Shown: positions 7,328 to 15,319, counted from the first letter of the stretch. The stretch is 16,161 bases of DNA from JAALLB01 sp964502215 (GCA_964502215.1 CAZCUN010000064.1:1-16161); one strand, 5' to 3'. Translations and numbers: made by a program. The notes: generated by a model not told the origin, from the sequence alone.

Positions 7328-7860
7328 TGGATAAACTAAAATCGTCTTTCAGTAATAAAACACCCAGTGGCGACACGCATGGGCGAAACGTCTGTGACCA
7401 TTGCGATTTTGTGCATTACGAAAACCCAAAAATCGTAGTGGGTTCAGTCGTGCGCCATGAGGGAAAAATCCTACTTTGTAAACGTGCGATAGAACCACGC
7501 AAAGGCTATTGGACGATCCCCGCTGGCTATATGGAATTAGGTGAAAGCCCACAAACAGGCGCTAAGCGTGAAGCCATGGAAGAAGCCAATGCAGACTTGC
7601 ACCTAAGTCAACTCCTAGCCGTCTATACAGTCGAGCGCCTAAGCCAGGTTCAACTCATCTATCGCGCAACCATGAACAGCCCAGAATTTTCCGCAGGCGA
7701 AGAAAGTCTAGACGTTAAACTATTTAGCTGGGATGAAATTCCATGGGATGACATCGCTTTCCCAACCGTTCACTGGGCATTGGAACACGACAGGCAGATC
7801 GAAGCGGGCAAGGCTACGGCACCGTTTGAAAACCCTGAAGGAAAAGTAGCAGATTTGTAG
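7327..7860 (+). CDS. NUDIX hydrolase with an N-terminal zinc-ribbon-like segment
   Basis: A 177-residue protein with the start CDHCDFVHYENPKIVVG (23-39), the single-CxxC ribbon-like lead seen in a group of bacterial NUDIX proteins. The NUDIX box follows (67-89): G67, E73, then R81-E82 and E85-E86. The box departs from consensus because the late glycine is N88. The metal-binding glutamates are kept, so activity on a nucleoside-diphosphate-linked substrate is likely, but the substrate cannot be told. Its ATG overlaps the ccmG stop (TAATG), so it is the last gene of the ccm operon. Its stop codon lies inside a hairpin (7849-7875). Confidence 0.9.
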   Translation: MDKLKSSFSNKTPSGDTHGRNVCDHCDFVHYENPKIVVGSVVRHEGKILLCKRAIEPRKGYWTIPAGYMELGESPQTGAKREAMEEANADLHLSQLLAVYTVERLSQVQLIYRATMNSPEFSAGEESLDVKLFSWDEIPWDDIAFPTVHWALEHDRQIEAGKATAPFENPEGKVADL

Positions 7861-7875
7861 AAAATACAAATCTGC
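7849..7875. terminator. Hairpin between convergent genes
   Basis: A perfect 11-bp stem, GCAGATTTGTA (7849-7859) with TACAAATCTGC (7865-7875), has a five-base loop. It contains the NUDIX stop codon and lies ten bases before the end of the convergent glutaredoxin-like gene. There is no strong T run on either side, so it is a weak bidirectional terminator or an mRNA end-stabilising hairpin. Confidence 0.5.
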
Positions 7876-7885
7876 CAGACTTTAA

Positions 7886-8119
7886 TTATGCAAGGTTTTT
7901 CTTTAGATAGTCGATGATATCTTGTGATTCATACATCTCGACCCCGTTAGCTGGATCAACCAAATAAGGCGTCTGGCGTTTTCCACCTCGCTTAATCAGA
8001 TCAGCTTCATGCTTTTTGATATCACGATCACGCATCTCAACCTTGATGTCATTTTCGCGCATGAAAGAAATCACTCGATCACCATAAGGGCAGCCATGCT
8101 CAAAGTATAAAATATACAT
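7886..8119 (-). CDS. Glutaredoxin-like / GST N-terminal-fold small protein
   Basis: A 77-residue stand-alone thioredoxin-fold domain. The active site is CPYG (C10-P-Y-G13) where classical dithiol glutaredoxins have CPYC, so only the first cysteine is present. The TP cis-proline (T50-P51) and YESQDIIDYL near the end, which match the glutathione-binding part of glutaredoxin and GST N-terminal domains, are kept. A glutathione-dependent monothiol role is likely, but the partner is unknown. AAGGAA five bases upstream supports the ATG at 8119. It is divergent from the small gene at 8184, with 64 bp between them holding both start regions. Confidence 0.85.
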   Translation of the reverse strand: MYILYFEHGCPYGDRVISFMRENDIKVEMRDRDIKKHEADLIKRGGKRQTPYLVDPANGVEMYESQDIIDYLKKNLA

Positions 8120-8183
8120 ATTAATTCCTTTTCGTTATTTTTAGGTTCTGTTTTCACGAGCATACAAATGTTACAATGCAGTC

Positions 8184-8441
8184 ATGGAAAAATTTCTTTT
8201 AAAACTTGCCGACTTCCCACGAGGCAATAGCCAAGGTCTTTATGAGTACAAACGTTATGGCGCTAACCTTTCGGTCTCAACAGACAAAAAACGCTATAAA
8301 CTCTATGCCGAAGAACTGGGAGGAACTGACTTTATCAGCTTCAATCTCTACGTTCTTAAAGAAGGCAATCCTCTATTAAAACCCTGCGAAATGCCAGCGC
8401 AAAAGGTCATGGATTTTGTAATCAACTATAACTCTTTATAG
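8184..8441 (+). CDS. Conserved hypothetical 85-residue protein
   Basis: No named family is recognised. The sequence has ordinary coding character (YEYKRYGANLSVS, YAEELGGTDFISFNLY, a C-terminal helix), no signal peptide and no membrane span, so it is probably a small cytosolic alpha/beta protein. The ribosome site is not obvious. Placement between the divergent glutaredoxin-like gene and the convergent msrA means it is probably transcribed alone. My sense that similar small proteins occur in other Hyphomicrobiales is memory, not a search. Confidence 0.7.
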   Translation: MEKFLLKLADFPRGNSQGLYEYKRYGANLSVSTDKKRYKLYAEELGGTDFISFNLYVLKEGNPLLKPCEMPAQKVMDFVINYNSL

Positions 8442-8469
8442 CCGCACAAAACCCATGACGCTTGATATT

Positions 8470-8982
8470 TTAGGCTTGAGAAGCCAGTGGAAGTTTCCAA
8501 TCTGGCCGCGGAAAATGGCATGTATACCCATGCGGGATTCGCTCAAGATAATCTTGATGTTCTGGCTCAGCCTCCCAGAACTGTGAGACTTGCGAGAGTT
8601 TGGTGACAACTGGGCCTGGCCAGATACCAGAAGCATTAACATCGTCAATGGTTCTTAAAGCTTCTTCGCGTTGGGCTTCATCCACATAGAAAATTTCCGA
8701 GCGATAAGAAACGCCAACGTCATTTCCCTGTCGATCCAAAGTGCTTGGATCATGGATTTGAAAAAAGAACTCTAAAATATCGCGAAAGCTAATAATCTTT
8801 GGGTCAAACTCTATCTCAATACCTTCTGCATGTGTGCCATGGTTGCGATACGTAGGGTTTTCAACATCGCCACCAGTATACCCTACACGGGTATTAATCA
8901 CACCAGGGCGCTTGCGGATTAAATCCTGCATTCCCCAGAAACAACCCCCTGCCAAGACGGCACGTTCTAAATTATCTGTCAT
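8470..8982 (-). CDS. msrA: Peptide methionine (S)-S-oxide reductase MsrA
   Basis: Repairs the S epimer of methionine sulfoxide in proteins. The protein is 170 residues with the catalytic motif GGCFWG (C14), followed by GYTGG (34-38), HAEGIEIEFDP (51-61) and the late EPEHQDYL segment (139-146). A possible recycling cysteine is C155. The start at 8982 (MTDNLERAVL) is chosen over an in-frame upstream ATG because AAGGAG lies at the right spacing and the family begins close to the GCFWG motif. It follows msrB by 19 bp on the same strand, so the two form an operon. Confidence 0.95.
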   Translation of the reverse strand: MTDNLERAVLAGGCFWGMQDLIRKRPGVINTRVGYTGGDVENPTYRNHGTHAEGIEIEFDPKIISFRDILEFFFQIHDPSTLDRQGNDVGVSYRSEIFYVDEAQREEALRTIDDVNASGIWPGPVVTKLSQVSQFWEAEPEHQDYLERIPHGYTCHFPRPDWKLPLASQA

Positions 8983-9001
8983 TTTATTCTCCTTAATTAG
9001 A

Positions 9002-9448
9002 TTAAGAAACTTGATTGATAAACTCACCATAGCCTGCATCTTCCATCTCATCGAGTGGGATGAATTTCAAGGCAGCCGAGTTTATGCAATAACGCATTCC
9101 AGTTTCTTCTTTTGGGCCATCTGGAAAGACGTGACCCAAATGACTGTCTGCATATTTGGAGCGCACTTCCGTACGTCGCATACCGTGGCTCTCATCAAAA
9201 ACTTCAACCACATGTTCCGTCACAAGTGGGCGCGTAAAGCTTGGCCAACCACATCCAGATTCAAACTTGTCTGTTGATGCAAACAAAGGCTCGCCCGTTA
9301 TCAGGTCAACATAAATCCCAGGCTCTTTGTGGTCATTATACTCGCCAGAAAAACTACGTTCCGTACCATTATTTTGCGTTACATTATATTGCTCTGGAGT
9401 AAGATTTTTGATGGCATCGTTATTTTTTTCATATTTTGAAGTACTCAT
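9002..9448 (-). CDS. msrB: Peptide methionine (R)-S-oxide reductase MsrB
   Basis: Repairs the R epimer of methionine sulfoxide. It is 148 residues from the ATG at 9448, which has GGAG upstream. Family motifs are GIYVDLITGEPLF (44-56), SGCGWPSF (64-71), DSHLGHVF (101-108) and the catalytic RYCINSAAL (C121); C66 is a likely resolving cysteine. The two CxxC zinc-binding pairs of many MsrBs are absent, so this is the zinc-free type found also in MsrA-MsrB fusions. It is the first gene of the msrB-msrA operon, with a candidate promoter at 9475-9502. An upstream in-frame ATG was rejected because it lies within that promoter. Confidence 0.95.
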   Translation of the reverse strand: MSTSKYEKNNDAIKNLTPEQYNVTQNNGTERSFSGEYNDHKEPGIYVDLITGEPLFASTDKFESGCGWPSFTRPLVTEHVVEVFDESHGMRRTEVRSKYADSHLGHVFPDGPKEETGMRYCINSAALKFIPLDEMEDAGYGEFINQVS

Positions 9449-9474
9449 AGCTAATATCTCCGATTTCTCATGAT

Positions 9475-9502
9475 TAAATAAGCACGATTTTGGGTTTTCC
9501 AA
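9475..9502 (-). promoter_or_regulatory. Candidate sigma-70 promoter of msrB-msrA
   Basis: On the minus strand, TTGGAA (9502-9497) and TATTTA (9480-9475) are 16 bp apart and lie about 27 bp before the msrB start codon, leaving room for the GGAG ribosome site. The match is moderate and the spacing one base short of ideal. Confidence 0.35.
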
Positions 9503-9567
9503 GTAACATATCAGTTACAGGAATTTGAACTTCGTAAATCCACCCACCAAAAACAATCTCAACTATT

Positions 9568-10203
9568 TTAGTCGTGTTCTTCTTCATCCTGATCAAGCCC
9601 ATGCTGTTTTAGCACTGGCATTTGGAACATCATGAAAGCGAAGGTGATTGGCATTGTGCCATAAAGTTTGAAGTTTACCCAAAAATCCGTTGAGAAGTTT
9701 CTCCAAACCACTTCATTGACGATTGCCAAAAAGAAGAAAAAATAACCCCAACGAACAGTGAGTTTTCTCCAACCTTCATCATCCAAACTAAAAGGCCCAT
9801 CAAACAAGAGCTTCATGGTTGGAACTTTAAGAATGTATAAAACTCCAAGCGTCGCCACACCAAACATCACATTGATAATAGTCGGCTTAACCTTGATGAA
9901 CCATTCGTCTTGTAGATAAAGCGTCAACCCACCGAAAATAACAACCATCCCAAACGTCACCAAAGGCATAATCGCAATGCGGCGTTCCAACATCCAAGTG
10001 AGTGCCAAAGAAATTGTCATCGCTACCATAAAGAACGCAGTTGCAATGAAAATCTTTCCACCAAATGCTTGGAATGCAGGATAGCTTTCAGCCAGTTGCT
10101 CGCCATATTTATTCGCCAGAATAAAGACCACAATAGGCCCCACTTCGAGCGCCATTTTTGTCCATTGACCTAATGGCTTACGTTCAGTTTGCATTTCACT
10201 CAT
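9568..10203 (-). CDS. yciB: Inner-membrane septation protein YciB/IspZ family (septation protein A)
   Basis: A 211-residue multi-span inner-membrane protein with about five or six hydrophobic helices and the family's recognisable pieces: LALEVGPIVVFI-like start (here MALEVGPIVVFILANKYG), KPTIINVMFG, RWGYFFFFLAIVNEVVWR and KLYGTMPITFAF. The family is linked to cell-envelope integrity and septation. The ATG at 10203 overlaps the ftsY stop by eight bases; a GTG one codon upstream is the alternative start. The position directly after ftsY is usual in Hyphomicrobiales. No hairpin terminator is evident after it. The tail is acidic (DQDEEEHD). Confidence 0.92.
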   Translation of the reverse strand: MSEMQTERKPLGQWTKMALEVGPIVVFILANKYGEQLAESYPAFQAFGGKIFIATAFFMVAMTISLALTWMLERRIAIMPLVTFGMVVIFGGLTLYLQDEWFIKVKPTIINVMFGVATLGVLYILKVPTMKLLFDGPFSLDDEGWRKLTVRWGYFFFFLAIVNEVVWRNFSTDFWVNFKLYGTMPITFAFMMFQMPVLKQHGLDQDEEEHD

Positions 10204-12019
10204 CACTTATTCCTGCAATTGCTTTTGCGAAAACATCGGCTTCAAAAGGTTCAAGATCTTCAACCTGCTCGCCCACACCAATAAAATATACAGGTAACTT
10301 ATGCTTCGCAGAGATAGAAACAAGTATCCCACCTCGCGCTGTACCATCTAATTTTGTCATGACAAGACCATTAACACCTGCAACATCTTTAAATATCTCA
10401 ACTTGGTTTAGCGCATTTTGACCCGTTGTCGCATCAAGCGTCAGCAAAACTGTGTGAGGTGCATTCTCATCCTGCTTTTTAAGAACGCGAATGATTTTTT
10501 CAAGTTCATCCATCAGTTCTTTTTTGTTTTGCAGGCGACCAGCCGTATCCATCAACATGACATCTTTTTTCAGATCAACTGCTTCTGAATAAGCATCAAA
10601 AGCAAGACCAGCAGCATCCGAACCATTAGGCCGTGACATGACAGGTGCTTGTGTACGATCCCCCCAAATATGCAATTGCTCAACCGCTGCCGCACGGAAA
10701 GTATCCCCAGCCACCAGCAAAGTTGAAAACCCTGCATTATAAAGTTTTTGACTTATTTTGCCGATGGTCGTCGTCTTACCAGAACCATTTACACCAACCA
10801 CCAAAATCACATGCGGCTGATGGTCAAGATCAAGCTCTAAGGGTTGAGCTACAGGCTCAAGAACTTTCTCTATTTCTTCCGCCATCACCTGACGCACTTC
10901 TTCATCTGTCACATCTTTACCCATACGTTGAGAGGCAAGCGTATAAGTAATGTTCATAGCCGTTTCAACACCAAGGTCAGCCTGAATAAGAATGTCTTCT
11001 AAATCTTGAAGCGTGTCTTCATCCAGCTTTTTCTTTGTAAAGACCGACGTAATGTTTTCCGTTAAAGCGTTTGAAGATCGAGCTAAGCCCTTGGTCAGAC
11101 GTTTAAACCAACCTACTTTACGTTCTTCTTCTGGCTCTTCTGCTCCATCCTCATCTACGGGTAATTCAGAAACATCTGCTTCTAGCGCTTCAACTTCATC
11201 AGCACTGTTTTCATCTTCATCTTGAGATTTACCCTCAGCACTTGCATCCTCAGCGCGCTCATCCTGAACCAAATCATCAACGCCTTCATCCTGCGCTAAA
11301 TCCTCAACGTCCTCATCCTGAGCCTGTAGAAGGGCTTCCGCCTCAGCTTCCAATCTCTCCTGCTCAAGTCTTTCCTGCTCTAAGCACTCAGCTTCCAGTC
11401 GTTCTTTTTCGTCCGCTTCCTGCGCAAGCCTTTCAGCCTCCGCCTCAACTTCAGCTTGTCGAAGGAGGGCTTCTTGTTGTACTTTTTCATCTGCAAGTCG
11501 AGCAGCTTCTTCAGCATCTGCTTTGGCTTTTGCTTCTAGCTCTTCTTGTTGAATACGCTCTTGTTCTAAACGTTCTGCTTCAATACGTTGCGCTTTATCG
11601 CGTTCAGCTTGTTTAGCTTCTTCCGCTGCACGTTTTTTGGCTTCAGCTTCTACTCTGGCTTCTTCTTCTGCCTCAATACGATCAGCTTCTTCTTGCACAA
11701 GCCTTTCAGCCTCCGCGTCATCTTGAGCTTTTTGTAGAGCAGCCTCTTGTTCTAAGCGTTCTTTTTCGGCTGCTTCTTCTGCCGCTAATCTTGAAGCTTC
11801 AAGTGCTTCTTCTTCGGCCTTTTTAATTGCTGCAATTCGATCAGCTTCTTTTTGTGCCGCAGCCTCTTGAGCAACTTTTGCTTCAAGCGCAGCAGCTTCA
11901 GCCGCAGCTTCTGTTTCAGAATTATCTTCTATTTCCACTTCTGGCTCAGCTTGTTTTTTCTTTCCTAATCCAAAAGAAAATATGCGTTTTAAAAGACCAG
12001 GTTTTTTTTCATCAGCCAC
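10196..12019 (-). CDS. ftsY: Signal recognition particle receptor FtsY
   Basis: SRP receptor GTPase that docks SRP-ribosome complexes at the inner membrane. The C-terminal NG domain (about 301-607) shows GVNGSGKTT (409-417), DTFRAAAVEQL (439-449), DTAGR (491-495) and TKLDGTARGG (555-564). A basic amphipathic membrane-targeting helix is seen at the very N-terminus (KKPGLLKRIFSFGLGKKK), and another (GWFKRLTKGLARS, 303-315) at the start of the N domain. Residues 30-300 form a very long acidic, Ala/Glu/Gln-rich, coiled-coil-like A domain with internal repeats, including three 9-residue units at 233-259. At 607 residues it is longer than most FtsY proteins because of this domain. It sits five bases after mtaB and overlaps yciB. 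Confidence 0.97.
   Translation of the reverse strand: MADEKKPGLLKRIFSFGLGKKKQAEPEVEIEDNSETEAAAEAAALEAKVAQEAAAQKEADRIAAIKKAEEEALEASRLAAEEAAEKERLEQEAALQKAQDDAEAERLVQEEADRIEAEEEARVEAEAKKRAAEEAKQAERDKAQRIEAERLEQERIQQEELEAKAKADAEEAARLADEKVQQEALLRQAEVEAEAERLAQEADEKERLEAECLEQERLEQERLEAEAEALLQAQDEDVEDLAQDEGVDDLVQDERAEDASAEGKSQDEDENSADEVEALEADVSELPVDEDGAEEPEEERKVGWFKRLTKGLARSSNALTENITSVFTKKKLDEDTLQDLEDILIQADLGVETAMNITYTLASQRMGKDVTDEEVRQVMAEEIEKVLEPVAQPLELDLDHQPHVILVVGVNGSGKTTTIGKISQKLYNAGFSTLLVAGDTFRAAAVEQLHIWGDRTQAPVMSRPNGSDAAGLAFDAYSEAVDLKKDVMLMDTAGRLQNKKELMDELEKIIRVLKKQDENAPHTVLLTLDATTGQNALNQVEIFKDVAGVNGLVMTKLDGTARGGILVSISAKHKLPVYFIGVGEQVEDLEPFEADVFAKAIAGISDE
11243..11323 (-). repeat. Three 27-bp tandem repeats inside ftsY
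   Basis: They encode AQDEDVEDL, AQDEGVDDL and VQDERAEDA (FtsY residues 233-259). The reading frame is kept, so they vary only the acidic linker length. A separate 19-bp exact direct repeat, CAAGCCTTTCAGCCTCCGC, occurs within the same gene at 11425-11443 and 11698-11716. Confidence 0.65.
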
Positions 12020-12024
12020 TTTGC

Positions 12025-13335
12025 TTAACCTATTTTCTGTTCGCGAATCGCTTCGCCCAAAAGATGTTTTCTGTTATGGCCTGAAATTGCCATCTCAACA
12101 ATCTGTCCCTGTGGAAGATCACCCGTTTCAACGGTTGTAAATTGAGGTGTACGTCCCATCCCACCGCGCTCCACCAAAACAGAATGAACGCCAGAAACTT
12201 TATCCAGATGCTTTTGAAACGCCTCTTCGCCTTTTGCACGTAATGCACTTGCGCGTTGTTTAATAAGACCACGTTCTAGTTGAGGCATTTTGGCAGCAGG
12301 TGTTTGCGGCCTTGGCGAAAATGGAAAGACGTGCAGAAAGTCCAAACCACATTCATCAATAATCGAAAGCGAGTTTTCAAACATTGCATCAGTTTCAGTT
12401 GGAAACCCCGCAATCATATCCGCGCCAAAAACCATATCAGGCCTGACCGCCCTCACAGCGTTACAAAACTCAATTGAATGGTCACGCAAGTGTCGTCGCT
12501 TCATGCGCTTTAAAATCAAATCATCACCATGTTGAAGCGACAAATGCAAATGCGGCATGAAACGTTGTTCACTTGCAATTACCTCCATCAGCGGCTCATC
12601 CACCTCAATGGAATCAATCGATGAAAGCCTTAAACGCGCAAGCTCAGGCACTTGCTTTAAAATAGTTTGAACCAGCGCACCCAGCGTTGGCTTACCCGGC
12701 AAATCAGTTCCATAAGAAGTTGTATCAACACCCGTCAGCACCACTTCAAGATAGCCATTATCAACCAGCTTTTTAACCTGATCAACAATTGCACCCATCG
12801 GAGCAGAACGTGAGTTTCCACGGCCATAAGGAATGATGCAAAACGTGCAACGATGGTCGCAGCCATTTTGAACTTGCACAAAAGCGCGCGTATGCCCACC
12901 AATACAATCAACCATATGAGGGGCAGTTTCTGTGATCGCCATAATATCATTCACACGGACTTTTTCCGTGTCATTCACGCCAAAATCTGGCAGCGCTTTA
13001 TAAGACTGCGCATGAAGTTTTTCTTCATTGCCAATGACAAGATCAACCTCACCCATATTCCCGAAAGTTTGTGCTTCTGTTTGTGCCGCACAGCCTGAAA
13101 CAATAATACGAGCGTCTGGATTTTCACGTCTTGCACGACGTATGGCAGCTTGAGCACTTTTAACTGCAGTCCCTGTTACAGCACAGGTGTTAACCAGAAT
13201 TGACCCACCGTCTAAGGTTTGCAAACCCGCCTCACGCGCTTTGCGCAACATGACCTCAGATTCATAAGCATTGAGCCTACACCCAAACGTTAGAACCTTG
13301 AGATTATCATCGCCTGTTTCATCTTCAAAATCCAT
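12025..13335 (-). CDS. mtaB: tRNA t6A37 methylthiotransferase MtaB
   Basis: Radical-SAM enzyme that adds a methylthio group to N6-threonylcarbamoyladenosine at position 37 of ANN-decoding tRNAs. At 436 residues it has the N-terminal MTTase domain with three cluster cysteines (C19 in TFGCRLNAYE, C51 in VNTCAVT, C82 in SGCAAQ), the radical-SAM CxxxCxxC (C159, C163, C166 in NGCDHRCTFC) and the later motifs LTGVDTTSYG and HLHLSLQHGDD. It lacks a long C-terminal TRAM extension, having only a short tail from about residue 375 that could be a reduced one. Its ATG directly follows the dapF stop codon and its end lies five bases from ftsY, so the genes are one operon. Confidence 0.96.
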   Translation of the reverse strand: MDFEDETGDDNLKVLTFGCRLNAYESEVMLRKAREAGLQTLDGGSILVNTCAVTGTAVKSAQAAIRRARRENPDARIIVSGCAAQTEAQTFGNMGEVDLVIGNEEKLHAQSYKALPDFGVNDTEKVRVNDIMAITETAPHMVDCIGGHTRAFVQVQNGCDHRCTFCIIPYGRGNSRSAPMGAIVDQVKKLVDNGYLEVVLTGVDTTSYGTDLPGKPTLGALVQTILKQVPELARLRLSSIDSIEVDEPLMEVIASEQRFMPHLHLSLQHGDDLILKRMKRRHLRDHSIEFCNAVRAVRPDMVFGADMIAGFPTETDAMFENSLSIIDECGLDFLHVFPFSPRPQTPAAKMPQLERGLIKQRASALRAKGEEAFQKHLDKVSGVHSVLVERGGMGRTPQFTTVETGDLPQGQIVEMAISGHNRKHLLGEAIREQKIG

Positions 13336-14211
13336 CTAAGCACCGTCAATGCTGAACTCGCCTGTAAGCGGATTTAACATACCTGAAAACTCATATTCAG
13401 CAGGGCCTGTCATTAAGATACGATCAGCGTCTGTCCACTCAATATGCAGATCACCACCTGGCACAGTAACGGTTACTTTGCGATCTGTTAAATCTTTGCG
13501 CATAGCACTAACCGCTGCCGCACAAGCCGCAGACCCACAAGCCTGCGTAATACCCGCACCACGCTCCCAAGTACGTAAAATAATATGATCGCGAGATTTA
13601 ACATTAGCCAGCGAAATATTGACGCGATCTGCAAACACTGGATGAAATTCAAGAAGTGAGCCAATCTGTTTTAGATCATAAGACCAAACATCTTCTGGCG
13701 CCCAGAAAATACAATGCGGATTACCGACATTTGCAACGCTTGGGGTGTGAAGCACAGGATCATCAATCGGGCCAACTTGTAACTCAATGCCTGTTGTATC
13801 GTAAAACTCTTCTTCCATGGGAATGTCTTCCCAGCCAAATTTTGGCACACCCATATCAACCGTAATCAGCGCATCACTTTGATATTTGGCCGTTAAAATT
13901 CCACCCTTGGTCTTGAACGTAAAAGCATCTTTTGACATCGCTTTATTTAGCCATGCAGTTACACAGCGCGTACCATTGCCACAAGCCCCAGCTTCACTAC
14001 CATCAGAATTTAAAATTCGAATATTAGCATCCACTTGCGCATGGTCACTTTTATGCACTTCCATGATTTGGTCAAACTTAGTGCGCTCATCACCATCAAT
14101 GGCAACAGCCGCACTTTCCGTAATTTTAACCGCAGTCTCACGCACATCGGCAACGATAATCTGATTGCCAAGGCCGTTCATTTTTACAAAGGGTACATTC
14201 ATATCAGTCAT
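13336..14211 (-). CDS. dapF: Diaminopimelate epimerase DapF
   Basis: Cytoplasmic enzyme that converts LL- to meso-diaminopimelate for lysine and peptidoglycan synthesis. The protein is 291 residues with the family start KMNGLGNQIIV (10-20) and the two active-site cysteines C77 (GACGNGTRC) and C224 (QACGSAACA). NPHCIFW (164-170) and RVNISLANV are also conserved. The ATG at 14211 is used, though M4 is also possible. It is the first gene of dapF-mtaB-ftsY-yciB. A 6-bp inverted repeat (AAGACT/AGTCTT) overlaps the ribosome site, which may damp translation; that is a guess. Confidence 0.97.
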   Translation of the reverse strand: MTDMNVPFVKMNGLGNQIIVADVRETAVKITESAAVAIDGDERTKFDQIMEVHKSDHAQVDANIRILNSDGSEAGACGNGTRCVTAWLNKAMSKDAFTFKTKGGILTAKYQSDALITVDMGVPKFGWEDIPMEEEFYDTTGIELQVGPIDDPVLHTPSVANVGNPHCIFWAPEDVWSYDLKQIGSLLEFHPVFADRVNISLANVKSRDHIILRTWERGAGITQACGSAACAAAVSAMRKDLTDRKVTVTVPGGDLHIEWTDADRILMTGPAEYEFSGMLNPLTGEFSIDGA

Positions 14212-14251
14212 AAGACTTCAAATAGTCTTCTTTGAGCCGAATTGCAAAGGG

Positions 14252-15319
14252 TTAGAGACTGGTAACTTCACCCGGTCTTAAAACGATAAAGGCATTTTCT
14301 TCCAAACCATGCTTTTTCTTTGCATCTGCCAAAGCCTCAAGTGGCGCTTCAATCGCTTCGTTGGTCAGCTGGAAAGTGCCCCAGTGATGGCTGATTGTGG
14401 TTTGTGATTTACATAGCAAATGGCCTTGCACCGCTTCATCTGGGTTTTGGTGTTGGCCTTTCATAAACCAGCGCGGCTCATAAGCGCCAATCGGTAAAAT
14501 TGATGCGCGCATCTCACCGTGTTTTTCAGCCAACGCCTTGTAATTGATACCACGATGAAAACCTGTATCACCGACATGATAAATTTTACCTTGAGGTGTT
14601 TCCAAAACAAAAGCTGCCCAAAGCGCCATGCGACGATCTTTAAGACCACGCGCTGACCAATGATGCGCAGGCTCAAAATGAACGCGGCAGTTATTTTGAA
14701 GTTCGGCAACATCACCCCAATCACCTGTGATGAACTTTGCCTTGTTATTTTTCTTCGCAACAATCACATCATTACCCAGTGGGCAAATAATTTGCGCGTC
14801 ATGCTCTTTGACCAAGCGATCAAGCGTGTTTAAATCCAAGTGGTCATAATGATTGTGAGACAAAAGCACATAGTCAATCGGCGGCAAATCTTCAAACCGC
14901 ACACCCGGCGGGTTAACACGCTTTGGCCCAGCAAATTGCACAGGGCTGGCACGTTCTGCAAACACAGGATCAGTAATAAAATTCAATCCCGCCACCTGAA
15001 CCAGCAAAGTCGCATGACCAATCATCGTGATTTTAATGTTATCGCCCTCAACGCGCGCATCAGGTTTTGCCCCATCAAACGAACTTGGATAACTTTCAGG
15101 CCATGTCGCTTTGCCACCACTAATCTGCCATTTCAAAACTTCACTAAGCTTGCGCGGAGCAACCCCTTCAGGATTAAAAAAATTCACGCCATTATAATGA
15201 TTTGACTTCGGGCCTTTATAATAAAAGTTAGAAGGCTTCCAAGCAGCGAACGTAGCACCGACACCGAACAAACCAATCGCACCTAAGCCCAGCCATTTAA
15301 GGAATTTTCTGCGTTTCAT
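14252..15319 (-). CDS. Tat-exported MBL-fold metallohydrolase (NAPE-PLD-like)
   Basis: A 355-residue protein of the metallo-beta-lactamase superfamily. The metal-binding motif is SHNHYDHLD (H155, H157, D159, H160), with further candidate ligands H219/H220, D251 in HVGDTGFHRG and H311/H312 in SHHWGTF. The layout resembles the N-acyl-phosphatidylethanolamine phospholipase D / UlaG-like branch rather than true beta-lactamases. The N-terminus RRKFLKWLGLG plus a hydrophobic stretch fits a twin-arginine signal or anchor (about 1-27), so the enzyme should act outside the cytoplasm, probably membrane-attached. The substrate is unknown. No clear ribosome site precedes the ATG. It is 40 bp upstream of dapF on the same strand and may be co-transcribed with it. 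Confidence 0.88.
   Translation of the reverse strand: MKRRKFLKWLGLGAIGLFGVGATFAAWKPSNFYYKGPKSNHYNGVNFFNPEGVAPRKLSEVLKWQISGGKATWPESYPSSFDGAKPDARVEGDNIKITMIGHATLLVQVAGLNFITDPVFAERASPVQFAGPKRVNPPGVRFEDLPPIDYVLLSHNHYDHLDLNTLDRLVKEHDAQIICPLGNDVIVAKKNNKAKFITGDWGDVAELQNNCRVHFEPAHHWSARGLKDRRMALWAAFVLETPQGKIYHVGDTGFHRGINYKALAEKHGEMRASILPIGAYEPRWFMKGQHQNPDEAVQGHLLCKSQTTISHHWGTFQLTNEAIEAPLEALADAKKKHGLEENAFIVLRPGEVTSL

Noticed and set aside
8983..9051. N-terminal extension of msrA
   Set aside because: It runs into msrB and across the AAGGAG ribosome site. The family begins near the 8982 start.
9503..9567. Possible terminator after yciB
   Set aside because: Only a 5-bp stem (GTAAC/GTTAC) is present, with no T run, so no terminator is called.
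11242..11616. Plus-strand Pro/Gln/Leu-rich open frame of 124 residues
   Set aside because: It is the antisense image of the Glu/Ala/Gln repeats of the FtsY A domain.
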